From contig JAUYEI010000066.1 in NCBI GenBank assembly GCA_030691385.1, forward strand, positions 1 to 64,000: 64,000 nt of DNA. Direction: 5' to 3'. A program made the position numbers and the translations under genes. The stretch comes from Azonexus sp. GTDB lineage: Bacteria; Pseudomonadota; Gammaproteobacteria; Burkholderiales; Rhodocyclaceae. Below are positions 45,325-54,133 of the stretch, one piece after another; positions within the stretch are counted from its first letter, which is position 1, and each line of letters opens with the position of its first letter. The notes beneath the pieces were generated by a model that was given only the letters and a program-made list of their open reading frames with translations, had not been told where the DNA came from and ran no database searches.

Positions 45325-46125
45325 ATGAAAGCTCAAAAATCTATGATGTCGGACCAGCAAAGCTCTTCAGTTAAGCCCGTAAATGAATTGGTTGATGCGG
45401 TATTTGTACTTTCCGTCAAAACTTTGTCAGCGCGCATCCAGCATATCGAATCAGAACTGGCCAGAAAGGGAATCGTCTTTTCGTTCATGTTCGAGCACGA
45501 TGCGGCCGAATTGAGCGAGGATAGGCTGACTGAAATATTTGGGCCTTCCGAGATGAAGCTGACCCATAAGTCGTTGGTCATGAAGAATATACAGGTCTGG
45601 AAAAACTCGGTAGCTCAAGGCTATGAGCGGGTTCTGGTATTTGAGGACGACGCCGTGCTTGGCGATAATTTCATGGCAGGTTTTACTGAGGCCATGGTTG
45701 CTGTCGAGAAGTTGCCGCCGGGCTGGCTAGTCTTTCTTGGCGGACTGGATACCAAGGTGCCTGACAGTTATTTCCTGGCGCCCGGCCCTCTGGTCGAGTT
45801 GCCGATCGCGACGACCGAGGCGTGCGTTTATGACAAGCAAGCCATGCTGCGCCGGTTGAACTGGCTGGAAAGTAACAAGGTGACGTTGTCGGTCGATCAC
45901 CTGATGAGGCATATCGATGCGGTCATGAGGTCGCCTCAGTATTGGCTACGCCAGCCGATCGTGGAGCAGGGCAGTGTTATAGGGGTGTTTGACAGCTTGC
46001 TTGATGGCGGTCGCCAGAAGCACGGGCGGACATTCAACGTGCTGCGCAATCGCTGGAACAAGTTTCGCCGTCGCCGTCTGCGGGAGTGGCTGGTCAAACT
46101 CAAGTCGCTGGTCCACCAGGACTAG
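45325..46125 (+). CDS. Family 25 glycosyltransferase (LPS core type)
   Basis: The 266-residue chain has the GT25 pattern: VDAVFVLSVKTLSARIQHIESELARKGI, then LTHKSLVMKNIQVWKNSVAQGYERVLVFEDDAVL with the acidic EDD metal/sugar-nucleotide motif, and VDHLMRHIDAVMRSPQYWLRQPIVEQGSVIG. Its C-terminus is very basic (RNRWNKFRRRRLREW), probably for membrane association. GT25 enzymes add galactose or glucose to lipooligosaccharide in related bacteria; donor and acceptor are not known here. The start is 45325 or the ATG at 45343. It follows msbA by 8 bases. Confidence 0.85.
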   Translation: MKAQKSMMSDQQSSSVKPVNELVDAVFVLSVKTLSARIQHIESELARKGIVFSFMFEHDAAELSEDRLTEIFGPSEMKLTHKSLVMKNIQVWKNSVAQGYERVLVFEDDAVLGDNFMAGFTEAMVAVEKLPPGWLVFLGGLDTKVPDSYFLAPGPLVELPIATTEACVYDKQAMLRRLNWLESNKVTLSVDHLMRHIDAVMRSPQYWLRQPIVEQGSVIGVFDSLLDGGRQKHGRTFNVLRNRWNKFRRRRLREWLVKLKSLVHQD

Positions 46126-46155
46126 GCGCTTCTCAATTGCGTTACTGGAAACGAC

Positions 46156-47379
46156 ATGAAATTCTTTGGCAAGTCCTACGATAGTCACGCCGTGGCATGC
46201 GTTTTGATGAGCATTGTCGGAATCTCGGTGCTCTTTTCGCCGCCCGTCATGAACCTCGCGGCGCTCCTGTTGCTCGCGGTCATCCTGAGTTCGGGGGAAC
46301 TGCGCCAGTCTTTGCGGGCCACCTGGCGGCTGCCAATGGTGAAATTTCTTCTGCTTTTCTACGCCATCATGATCGTTGGCACGGCGTATAGCATTGCCCC
46401 GAAAGAGGTCGCCGTGCGCATGGCTATCGGTTGGAGCAAGCTGTTGCTGGTTCCGATTGGTTTGTCCCTGTTTGCTGACACCCGCTGGAAGTCCCGTTTC
46501 CTGAAGGCTTTCGTTGGCGTGCTTACTGTCTGTGCAGTGGTTTCCTTTGGTTTGTGGTTGTTGGAGATCGACCTGCCAGTGGCAAGTCGCGAACGCGGCG
46601 TCTTCCTCCGCAATCATGCGACGCAAGGGATGGCCTTTGCTGTTGGTGCCTTCAGTGCCTTTGTTCTTGCCGTGGAGAGCGGGGCTGGCCGTTTGAGGCG
46701 CCTGTATGTGCTGTGTGCTCTGCTGCTGCTCGCCAATATTGCGCTGGTAACGACGGGTCGCAGCGGATATCTGGTGGCGATGGTGTGCGCTGTTGGGGCC
46801 GTGTCTGGCTATGTTTTTTTCGGCCAGCGCCGTCTTGGAACTCGGGGAATCGTCGGGGCCGTGCTGCTGGTCATCGGTGTTGCCGGCATCCTGCTCTTGG
46901 CACCGACTTCCCGTGAGCGCATGCTGCAAGGCGTACAGGAAGTCGAGAACTACGATCAGGCGAAGGAAGTCACCTCGATGGGTATTCGCGTAATTTTCTG
47001 GAAAAACACCATCGAAATGATCCAGGCCCAACCCTTGCTGGGTTACGGTACCGGCGCTTTCGGGACTGCCTATGATCGCAAGGTTGCCGGGAAAACGGGA
47101 GTCGCTGCTACGTCGGCCGGCGATCCGCACAATCAGTACATGAAAATCATGGCCGAGAATGGCGTAGTTGCCCTGCTGGTCTTTCTGGGTTTTCTTGTTG
47201 CTGCGGCTCGCCAGCGGTGTGCCGCGCCATGGCGTCTGCTCGGGCTATGCGTGCTGGCTTCGTGGTGTGCGACCAGCCTTTTCAACTCGCATTTTTCGAC
47301 CTTCAATGAAGGCAACTTCATCTACGCCTGGCTGGGGATCATGCTGGCACCACCAGTAGTCGGCGCCGAATCAGTTTAG
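46156..47379 (+). CDS. O-antigen ligase family membrane protein (WaaL-like)
   Basis: The 407-residue chain has about 11 membrane helices and the Wzy_C/WaaL periplasmic loop with GYGTGAFGTAYDRK and AGDPHNQYMKIMAENGVVAL, which carries the family's His (PHN). It could ligate O-antigen to lipid A-core or act as a polymerase; the position between LPS core glycosyltransferases favours a ligase. The 3' end overlaps the convergent heptosyltransferase gene by 4 bases. Confidence 0.85.
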   Translation: MKFFGKSYDSHAVACVLMSIVGISVLFSPPVMNLAALLLLAVILSSGELRQSLRATWRLPMVKFLLLFYAIMIVGTAYSIAPKEVAVRMAIGWSKLLLVPIGLSLFADTRWKSRFLKAFVGVLTVCAVVSFGLWLLEIDLPVASRERGVFLRNHATQGMAFAVGAFSAFVLAVESGAGRLRRLYVLCALLLLANIALVTTGRSGYLVAMVCAVGAVSGYVFFGQRRLGTRGIVGAVLLVIGVAGILLLAPTSRERMLQGVQEVENYDQAKEVTSMGIRVIFWKNTIEMIQAQPLLGYGTGAFGTAYDRKVAGKTGVAATSAGDPHNQYMKIMAENGVVALLVFLGFLVAAARQRCAAPWRLLGLCVLASWCATSLFNSHFSTFNEGNFIYAWLGIMLAPPVVGAESV

Positions 47380-48485
47380 GCGGCCAGCGCTTCCCGGGCG
47401 GCCTCGACGACCTGCTCGACGCTGATGTCTTGCAGGCATTTGCTGACACTGTCGAGATGGCGGTCGCAACCTTCCAACAGGCAGGGAACGCAGTCGCCGG
47501 GACCTTGAATCAGCCAGACATTTCCCTGCTGTTTGCTGCCGACAAATGGCCAGGGGCTTTCGTGGGGGGGGTAGTCTTTTGGCCACGGCCCCCATTTGAC
47601 CGGATTCGACGGCCCGAACAGGGCAAGCGTCGGGATGCCGATGGCTGCGGCGAGGTGGGTGACTGCCGTGTCGGGGCCGACAAACAGCCTCGCCTGTTTC
47701 AGCAATTCCGCTGTTTCTGCCAACGATAGCTGGCCCGCGAGGCAACGACAACCTTCCGGCACCTTGGTGGCGATATCTTGAACATAGGCCGCTTCGCTTG
47801 GGTCGCCACTGCCGGTCAGCAAGACGTCGAGATTTTGTTGTCTGAGCCATGAAACAAGCGCAATCCACTTGCCGCTATCCCACATCTTGTAGCGAAATTT
47901 TGGATTGGGGTGGATGACCACGTAGTTCTTGATTCCATCCAGGCCCAGTTCCTTCAACCGCTCAAGCCAGTTGTCGGAGATGACCCGAGGTGACTGAACA
48001 TGGCTGATTGCCGGGATGCCCAAAGCTTCAGCAAGCCGCAATCCCATGGTGACGGTGTGCGTATTGAGGTTGTCGAACGGGACTGCGATATCAAGCAGGT
48101 GTCGCTTGAACCATGAGGCTTCTTCACCGGTAACGAAGCCGACCGTCCTGGCCGAAGCGGCCCAGGCAAATATCCGTGCCCTGTCGCTTGGGGTTGCTGC
48201 CACGGCCAGGTCGTAGCGTCGCCAGACACGAGCCAATTGGGCAGTTTTCTCGCGCCACCCGACACGTTGCGGAAAGATCAGGATCTGGTCGACATCAGGG
48301 TTGCCTTCAAGGATGCCTTGCGTGCCTGGCAGGACGAGAAAGTCGAGGCGTATTTCCGGCCAGGCTGTCTTCAATGAATGGGCCAGAGGTGTGGCCAGCA
48401 AAACATCGCCGATCCGCTGGGTACATACCAACAAGACATTACGGGGGTGACAGGCTGAAGGCTGGGAGGGAATGGCGGCGGACAA
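47376..48485 (-). CDS. Glycosyltransferase family 9, heptosyltransferase-like
   Basis: GT9 enzymes add heptose to the LPS inner core. The 369-residue chain has two Rossmann halves: RNVLLVCTQRIGDVLLATPLAHSLKTAWPEIRLDFLVLP at the N-terminus, and VVIHPNPKFRYKMWDSGKWIALVSWL with LFVGPDTAVTHLAAAIGIPTLALFGPSNPVKWGPW (ADP-heptose-binding region) in the C-terminal half. A Cys-rich tail (GDCVPCLLEGCDRH) is common in WaaQ-like members. Which heptose is added cannot be told. Confidence 0.87.
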   Translation of the reverse strand: MSAAIPSQPSACHPRNVLLVCTQRIGDVLLATPLAHSLKTAWPEIRLDFLVLPGTQGILEGNPDVDQILIFPQRVGWREKTAQLARVWRRYDLAVAATPSDRARIFAWAASARTVGFVTGEEASWFKRHLLDIAVPFDNLNTHTVTMGLRLAEALGIPAISHVQSPRVISDNWLERLKELGLDGIKNYVVIHPNPKFRYKMWDSGKWIALVSWLRQQNLDVLLTGSGDPSEAAYVQDIATKVPEGCRCLAGQLSLAETAELLKQARLFVGPDTAVTHLAAAIGIPTLALFGPSNPVKWGPWPKDYPPHESPWPFVGSKQQGNVWLIQGPGDCVPCLLEGCDRHLDSVSKCLQDISVEQVVEAAREALAA

Positions 48486-48625
48486 GAGTGGGAATGATCG
48501 GCAACGGTAAAGAATTTATAATACACCGCCCACCTGGCCGACCTGAATTGAAGAAGCTGCGGGAGCGCATCAATTGAACCGTCTCTGTGCTTGTCGGGGA
48601 CTCCGTCCGTATTGAAAAGGCCTGC

Positions 48626-49372
48626 ATGAAACTCTCCGTCGTTGTCATCACGAAAAATGAAGCGCATTGCATAGGCGACTGTTTGCGCTCCGTTGCGTTC
48701 GCCGATGAAGTGATCGTCCTGGATTCAGGGAGCAGCGATGGGACCGTGGAGATTTGCCGGGGACTCGGGGCTCGCGTCGAAATCACCGATTGGCCAGGCT
48801 TCGGAGTGCAGAAGAATCGTGCGCTCGATTATGCCAGCGGGGATTGGGTGCTATCGCTCGATGCCGACGAGACAGTCAGTGAGGCCTTGCGCGATGAAAT
48901 TCTCAAGGTTATGGAATCCGGGAAATTCGAGGTTTACGCCCTGCCTCGCCTGTCTTCCTATCTCGGGCGTCCGATGCGTCATTCGGGCTGGTGGCCAGAC
49001 CATGTCGTGCGTCTTTTTCGGCGCGGCAGCGCCAGATTTTCGCCGGATCTGGTCCACGAAAAACTGGTGTTTACACGGCCCTCTGGGCGTTTGCGTGCCC
49101 ACCTCGAACATGAGGCTTTCACCAGTCTTGAGGAAGTGATCGACAAGATCAACCGCTATTCCAGTGCCGGCGCGGAGATGGCGCGGCAGCGCGGGCAGGA
49201 GTCGTCACTGGGGTTGGCTGTGGTGAAGGGGCTGGTTGCCTTTCTCCGGACCTATGTCATCCGCGCAGGATTTCTCGATGGCCGCGAGGGCTTCATGCTG
49301 GCAGTCTCCAATGCCGAAGGAACTTATTATCGGCAACTGAAGCTCGTGCTCCTGAACGACAAGAGAGCATGA
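48626..49372 (+). CDS. Family 2 glycosyltransferase, WaaE/LgtF-like
   Basis: The 248-residue chain has a GT-A fold: KLSVVVITKNEAHCIGDCLRSVAFADEVIVLDSGSSDGTVEIC, VLSLDADETVSEALRDEI (DxD motif), then HSGWWPDHVVRLFRRGSARFS and VHEKL. This matches the WaaE/LgtF type that adds glucose to heptose I of LPS. AAAAGG lies before the ATG at 48626. It overlaps the next glycosyltransferase by 4 bases. Confidence 0.88.
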   Translation: MKLSVVVITKNEAHCIGDCLRSVAFADEVIVLDSGSSDGTVEICRGLGARVEITDWPGFGVQKNRALDYASGDWVLSLDADETVSEALRDEILKVMESGKFEVYALPRLSSYLGRPMRHSGWWPDHVVRLFRRGSARFSPDLVHEKLVFTRPSGRLRAHLEHEAFTSLEEVIDKINRYSSAGAEMARQRGQESSLGLAVVKGLVAFLRTYVIRAGFLDGREGFMLAVSNAEGTYYRQLKLVLLNDKRA

Positions 49373-50232
49373 GATTTTCCGTCATCGTCACCACCTACAA
49401 CCGGCCGGATGCCTTGCAAGCCGTGTTGCGCTCGCTGGCGGTGCAGGTAGACAAGGCGTTTGAAGTCCTGGTCGCCGATGACGGCTCGCGTGACGAGACG
49501 GCATTGGCCATTGCCGAGGTGGCGCGGGACTTCCCGGTGCCATTGGTCCATCTCTGGCAGGAAGACGACGGGTTTCGTGCTGCGGCGGCACGCAATCTGG
49601 CAGTGGCGGCAAGCCGGGGCGATTACCTCGTATTCGTCGATGGCGATTGCGTGCTGCCTCCCGATTTTGTCGCGCGACATCGGGCGCTGGCTGAGCCGGG
49701 CTGGTTCGTCGCCGGAAACCGTGTTTTGCTCAGCCAGGATTTCACGGCCAAAGTGCTGCAAACGCCGCTTGTCGAGTTGCATGGCGACAGCCGGTTGAGC
49801 TGGCTGGGCCGTCGGTTTTCCGGGGCGATCAATCGCTGGTTGCCGCTCTGTTTCGTGCCGGGGCATGGCTGGCGCAAGCGGCAGCCGCAACGCTGGCAAG
49901 GCGCGCGGACCTGCAATCTGGCGATGTGGCGGTCCGATTTCGATGCCATCAACGGGTTTGACGAGGCTTTCCAGGGTTGGGGTCATGAGGATGCCGACCT
50001 CGCCATCCGCTTGCTGCGTGCCGGCGTGCAACGCAAGGACGGGCGCTTTGCGACGGCCGTCCTGCATCTCTGGCACCGCGAGAACGACCGCAGCAATCTG
50101 GCCGAGAATGAACGCCGGCTGGCAGAGATCCTGGCGGCCGACCGGCGACGTGCGGCGGTCGGTATCGACACCTACGATGCCGAACGGGTCAGCGCGGCCG
50201 TAATTCAGAAATTTGGCAAAATTTCCGGTTGA
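49369..50232 (+). CDS. Family 2 glycosyltransferase with C-terminal galactosyltransferase-type domain
   Basis: The 287-residue chain has RFSVIVTTYNRPDALQAVLRSLAVQ, VADDGSRDETALAI, YLVFVDGDCVLPPDFVARH (DxD-like) and a C-terminal NLAMWRSDFDAINGFDEAFQGWGHEDADLAIRLLRAG, typical of chondroitin-polymerase-like and LPS GT2 enzymes. It overlaps the WaaE-like gene by 4 bases. The last residues (KFGKISG) and the stop codon itself lie inside a copy of the dispersed motif, so that motif may have reset the C-terminus. Confidence 0.87.
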   Translation: MRFSVIVTTYNRPDALQAVLRSLAVQVDKAFEVLVADDGSRDETALAIAEVARDFPVPLVHLWQEDDGFRAAAARNLAVAASRGDYLVFVDGDCVLPPDFVARHRALAEPGWFVAGNRVLLSQDFTAKVLQTPLVELHGDSRLSWLGRRFSGAINRWLPLCFVPGHGWRKRQPQRWQGARTCNLAMWRSDFDAINGFDEAFQGWGHEDADLAIRLLRAGVQRKDGRFATAVLHLWHRENDRSNLAENERRLAEILAADRRRAAVGIDTYDAERVSAAVIQKFGKISG

Positions 50233-50243
50233 CCGTGGGATTG
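50204..50243 (-). repeat. Dispersed uptake-like motif, copy 13 (provides the stop of a glycosyltransferase gene)
   Basis: The minus strand reads CCACGGTCAACCGGAAATTT, then TGCCAAATTTCTGAA. The glycosyltransferase reads its complement as KFGKISG and stops at the TGA within GGTTGACC. Confidence 0.88.
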
Positions 50244-50254
50244 ATCCAAAAGCC

Positions 50255-53038
50255 TTAGTGCGCCGCTTCCCAGTTAGGTCCGACGCCAACTTCGACGACC
50301 AGCGGCACCTTGAGCTCGGCGACCTGACTCATCAGGCGGGGCAGGTGGGTGCGGATTTCCATCAGTTCGTCGTCCGGCACTTCGAGCAGCAGTTCGTCAT
50401 GCACTTGGAGCACCAGCTTTGATTTCAGCCCCGATTTTTCCAGCCAGTTCTGCACGGCGATCATCGCCAGCTTGATCAGGTCGGCAGCCGTGCCCTGCAT
50501 CGGCGCGTTGATCGCGGCGCGCTCTGCCCCCTGGCGGCGGTTGCCGTTGCTCGAACGGATTTCGGGGAACCACAGGCGGCGGCCGAAGGCGGTTTCGACG
50601 TAGCCTTTCTGCCGCGCCATTTCCCGTGCCTCTTCCATGTAGCGGGCGACGCCGGGGTAGCGGGCGAAATAGCGGTCGATGTAGTTTTGCGCCGCGCTGC
50701 GCTCCAGCCCGAGCTGGCGGGCCAGGCCGAAGGCGCTCATGCCGTAGATCAGGCCGAAATTGATGCTCTTGGCGACGCGACGCTGGTCGGGGCCGACTTC
50801 GAGCGGCGTGACACCGAAGATTTCGCCGGCGGTCGCGCGGTGCACGTCCTCGCCGTGGGAGAAAGCGTGGAGCAAGCCTTCATCGCCGGAGAGGTGGGCC
50901 ATGATGCGCAGCTCGATTTGCGAGTAGTCGGCCGAAACGATGCTGCTGTCCGGCGGGGCAATGAAGGCGGTGCGGATTTTCCGGCCTTCCTCGCTGCGCA
51001 CCGGGATGTTCTGCAGATTGGGATCAGTCGAGGCAAGGCGCCCCGTGGCAACGGAGGCCTGAGAGAAGTGAGTATGCACTCTCCCGGTATGCGGATTGAC
51101 CATGCGCGGCAGCTTGTCGGTGTAGGTGCCCTTGAGCTTGGACAGGCTGCGATGTTCGAGCAGCAGCTTGGGCAACGGGTAGTCGAGGGCCAGTTCGGAG
51201 AGCACCTCCTCGTCGGTGGAGGGGCCACCGGACGGGGTTTTTTTCTTGATTGGCAGGCCCTGCTTTTCGAACAGGATATCGGCCAATTGCTTGGGCGAGG
51301 CGAGGTTGAAGGGCTGGCCGGCCAGTTCGTAAGCCTGCGCTTCGAGGGCCATGATCTTCTGGCCCATCTCGTGGCTTTGCCGGCTCAGCACATCGGCGTC
51401 GATCAGGATGCCATTGCGCTCGATCTGCCAGATGACCTGGCGGGCCGGCATTTCGATGTCGTGGTAGATGCGCGACAGGCCGGGTTCGTCGGCGAATTGC
51501 GGGTGCAGCATATTGTGCACGCGCAGGGTGACGTCGGCGTCTTCGGCGGCGTAGGTGGCGGCGCGTTCGATGTCGACCTGATCGAAGCTGATCTGCTTGG
51601 CGCCCTTGCCGCACAGGTCTTCGTAGGCGATGGTGGCGAGGCCGAGGTGGCGGGTGCATAGCTGGCCGAGGTCGTGGCCCTTGTCGGACTCGATGACGTA
51701 GCTTTGCAACATGGTGTCGTGCGCGATGCCGGCCAGCGTGATGCCGTGATTGGCGAAAACGTGTTGGTCGTACTTGGCGTTTTGCAGCACTTTTTTCCGG
51801 TTGACCCTAGGGCCAGCCGTTGATTCTGTGGTCGTGGATAGCCAGGGTTTGAGCTTTTCCAGCACTTCATCGCGTGGCAATTGGTCGGCGACGCCGGGGG
51901 CGGTGTGGGCGAGCGGGATGTAGCAGGCTTCGCCCGGTTTGACCGACAGCGAAATGCCGACGATGCGGGCGGCGAAGGAGTCGAGGCTGGTCGTTTCGGT
52001 GTCGAGCGCCGTCAGCTCGGCAGCCTCGATTTTGGCCAGCCAGGCATCGAATTGCGGCCAGCTCAGGACGGTTTCGTAGTTTCGCGGAAGATTGGCTCCT
52101 CCCCCTTCAAGGGGGAGGCTGGGAGGGGGATGGGTGGCGGTTCCGCTGCCTGACCCATCCCCGCCCCGGCCCTCCCCTTGAAGGGGAGGGGGTGGGGCGT
52201 CCAGTTCGCCCAGCCATGAGCGGAACTGGTAGCGGGTATAGAGCTCGCGCAGCGTGGCGACATCGGGCGGCGTGGCGTTCAGCGTGGCCGGTGCCGGCAA
52301 ATTCGAAAGATCGCAGGCGACGGTGACCAGCTTTTTCCCCAACGGCAAAAAGCCAAGGTGATCGCGCAGGTTCTGGCCGACGACGCCGCCGATTTCGTCG
52401 GCATGGGCGACGATCGCGTCGAGCGAGCCGTATTGGGCCAGCCACTTGAGAGCAGTCTTTGGTCCGCATTTGGCGACGCCGGGTACGCCATCGACCGTGT
52501 CGCCCACCAGCGCCAGATAATCGACGATCTTGTCCGGCGGCACGCCGAACTTGGCTTCGACGCCGGCTTCGTCGAGCAGCTCGTTGCTCATCGTGTTGTA
52601 CCAGCGGACGAGCGGATTGACCAGTTGGGTCAGATCCTTGTCGCCGGTCGAAATCAGCGTATTTATCCCGTCCACCGCGGCATTCGTCGCCAGCGTGCCG
52701 ATCACGTCGTCGGCTTCGACGCCATCGACCATCAGCAGCGGCCAGCCAGCGGCCTTGATGGCGGCGTGCAGCGGCTCGATCTGGCCGACCATTTCGGGCG
52801 GCATCGGCGGGCGGTGGGCCTTGTATTCCGGATACCAGTCATCGCGGAAGGTCTTGCCCTTGGCATCGAAGACGACGGCCTTGTAGTCTGCCTTGTAGTC
52901 GCTCTCGAGACGACGTAGCATGTTCAGAACGCCGTAGATGGCGCCCGTCGGCTCGCCGGCCTTGTTGCGCAAGTCGGGCAGGGCGTGGAAAGCGCGATAG
53001 AGATAGGACGAACCGTCCACCAACAACAAGAGAGGCAT
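50255..53038 (-). CDS. polA: DNA polymerase I
   Basis: PolA fills gaps and removes primers. The 927-residue chain has a 5' nuclease domain (about 1-280, MPLLLLVDGSSYLYRAFHALP), a 3'-5' exonuclease (about 315-500) with intact DTET and AAEDAD motifs, and a polymerase domain with motif A VSADYSQIELR, motif B RRVAKSINFGLIYGMSAFG and motif C LQVHDELLLEVP. About 35 residues between the nuclease domains (PPPPLQGEGRGGDG and on) come from an in-frame palindromic repeat. GPRVNRKKVLQNAKYD is a motif copy. The start is only 3 bases from the divergent LOG start, with no clear ribosome-binding site. Confidence 0.96.
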   Translation of the reverse strand: MPLLLLVDGSSYLYRAFHALPDLRNKAGEPTGAIYGVLNMLRRLESDYKADYKAVVFDAKGKTFRDDWYPEYKAHRPPMPPEMVGQIEPLHAAIKAAGWPLLMVDGVEADDVIGTLATNAAVDGINTLISTGDKDLTQLVNPLVRWYNTMSNELLDEAGVEAKFGVPPDKIVDYLALVGDTVDGVPGVAKCGPKTALKWLAQYGSLDAIVAHADEIGGVVGQNLRDHLGFLPLGKKLVTVACDLSNLPAPATLNATPPDVATLRELYTRYQFRSWLGELDAPPPPLQGEGRGGDGSGSGTATHPPPSLPLEGGGANLPRNYETVLSWPQFDAWLAKIEAAELTALDTETTSLDSFAARIVGISLSVKPGEACYIPLAHTAPGVADQLPRDEVLEKLKPWLSTTTESTAGPRVNRKKVLQNAKYDQHVFANHGITLAGIAHDTMLQSYVIESDKGHDLGQLCTRHLGLATIAYEDLCGKGAKQISFDQVDIERAATYAAEDADVTLRVHNMLHPQFADEPGLSRIYHDIEMPARQVIWQIERNGILIDADVLSRQSHEMGQKIMALEAQAYELAGQPFNLASPKQLADILFEKQGLPIKKKTPSGGPSTDEEVLSELALDYPLPKLLLEHRSLSKLKGTYTDKLPRMVNPHTGRVHTHFSQASVATGRLASTDPNLQNIPVRSEEGRKIRTAFIAPPDSSIVSADYSQIELRIMAHLSGDEGLLHAFSHGEDVHRATAGEIFGVTPLEVGPDQRRVAKSINFGLIYGMSAFGLARQLGLERSAAQNYIDRYFARYPGVARYMEEAREMARQKGYVETAFGRRLWFPEIRSSNGNRRQGAERAAINAPMQGTAADLIKLAMIAVQNWLEKSGLKSKLVLQVHDELLLEVPDDELMEIRTHLPRLMSQVAELKVPLVVEVGVGPNWEAAH
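51789..51815 (-). repeat. Dispersed uptake-like motif, copy 14 (inside polA)
   Basis: The minus strand reads AGGGTCAACCGGAAAAAAG, then TGCTGCAAAAC. It encodes RVNRKKVLQN in the 3'-5' exonuclease domain. Confidence 0.65.
52095..52199. repeat. Palindromic dispersed repeat inserted in frame in polA
   Basis: Two inverted halves each contain a smaller palindrome: CCCCCTTCAAGGGGG near the left end and CCCCTTGAAGGGG near the right, with GGGATGGGT and ACCCATCCC facing each other. Repeats of this CCCTTCAAGGG type are widespread in proteobacterial genomes (general knowledge). It encodes a Pro/Gly-rich linker between the two nuclease domains of PolA without breaking the frame. Confidence 0.85.
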
Positions 53039-53041
53039 AAA

Positions 53042-53770
53042 TTGACCGAGAGCGACAAGCTGGTAATGGGCGTCGAGACCGAGGCCCTGCTGAAAAACGC
53101 GACGGCCCGCGAGTCCTGGCGGATTTTCGGCATTATGTCAGAGTTCGTCGAGGCGACTGAACGCCTGGCCGCGATCAAGCCGGCCGTGACCATGTTCGGC
53201 AGCGCCCGCGTCCGGCCGGACTCGCCGTATTACATGCTGACCGAGCAGACCGCCCGCCTGCTGTCCGATTCCGGCTTCTCGGTCATTTCCGGCGGCGGTC
53301 CGGGGATCATGGAAGCGGCCAACAAGGGCGCCTTCTTCGGCAAATCGCCCTCGGTCGGCCTCAACATCCAGTTACCGCACGAGCAGCAGAACAACCCCTA
53401 CCAGGATATTTCGCAGACCTTCCGCCACTTCTTCGCCCGCAAATACATGTTCGTCCGCTTCGCCAGCGCCTACGTCGTGATGCCCGGCGGCTTCGGCACG
53501 CTCGACGAGCTCATGGAAGCGCTGACCCTGATCCAGACCGGCAAGGCGCGCAAGATTCCACTCATTCTGGTCTGTTCGGAGTTCTGGGGCGGCATGATGG
53601 CGTGGTTCAAGGACAGGCTGGTCAGCGAAGGCATGGTCGATGCTGAAGACATGAACCTGATCCAGCTCATCGACGAGCCGGAAAAAGTGGTCGAAGCCAT
53701 CTTCAAGCATTACGAGGCGCGTCCCTTCGGCCCCTTGCCGAACGAACACGAGATGCTGCTCAACCTGTAA
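53042..53770 (+). CDS. LOG family protein (cytokinin-riboside phosphoribohydrolase type)
   Basis: LOG-family proteins hydrolyse nucleoside 5'-monophosphates to base and ribose phosphate. The 242-residue chain has VTMFGSARVRPDSPYY, VISGGGPGIMEAANKGAF, and the signature VVMPGGFGTLDELMEALTLIQTGK (PGGxGTxxE). The TTG at 53042 is chosen because AGAGAGG lies 7 bases before it; an ATG at 53066 would also give a full domain. It diverges from polA with only 3 bases between the start codons. Confidence 0.88.
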   Translation: MTESDKLVMGVETEALLKNATARESWRIFGIMSEFVEATERLAAIKPAVTMFGSARVRPDSPYYMLTEQTARLLSDSGFSVISGGGPGIMEAANKGAFFGKSPSVGLNIQLPHEQQNNPYQDISQTFRHFFARKYMFVRFASAYVVMPGGFGTLDELMEALTLIQTGKARKIPLILVCSEFWGGMMAWFKDRLVSEGMVDAEDMNLIQLIDEPEKVVEAIFKHYEARPFGPLPNEHEMLLNL

Positions 53771-53800
53771 AATCAAAGCATCGTCATCGAGGAATTCAAC

Positions 53801-54130
53801 ATGCGCCGCCTTCTTTCCCTCCTGCTTCTAGCCGCCTTGCCTGTCTGGGCGCAGAAAGGCGATCTCCAGCCCTTGCCGGCCGTGCCGCCCCCGCCGCCGG
53901 GCATGGAAGCCTTCGACGAGGCGCTTGAGCCGCAAGTGACCATCGTCAAGCGCGAGACCGAAACCCGCGAGGAATACCGCATGAAGGGCAAGCTCTACAT
54001 GGTCAAGGTCACGCCGGCGGTCGGCCCATCCTACTACCTGGTCGATAACCAGGGTGATGGCCAGTTTATTCAGGCCGACATTACCCATCCGGTGACCAAG
54101 CCGCCGATGTGGATCATTCATAGCTGGTAA
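53801..54130 (+). CDS. DUF2782 family secreted protein
   Basis: The 109-residue chain has a Sec signal peptide (MRRLLSLLLLAALPVWA), a Pro-rich stretch (PAVPPPPPG) and the DUF2782 domain (PQVTIVKRETETREEYRMKGKLYMVKVTPAVGPSYYLVD). This small family is typically found between polA and thrB in betaproteobacteria, as here. The function is unknown. thrB follows 3 bases later. Confidence 0.9.
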   Translation: MRRLLSLLLLAALPVWAQKGDLQPLPAVPPPPPGMEAFDEALEPQVTIVKRETETREEYRMKGKLYMVKVTPAVGPSYYLVDNQGDGQFIQADITHPVTKPPMWIIHSW

Positions 54131-54133
54131 ATC

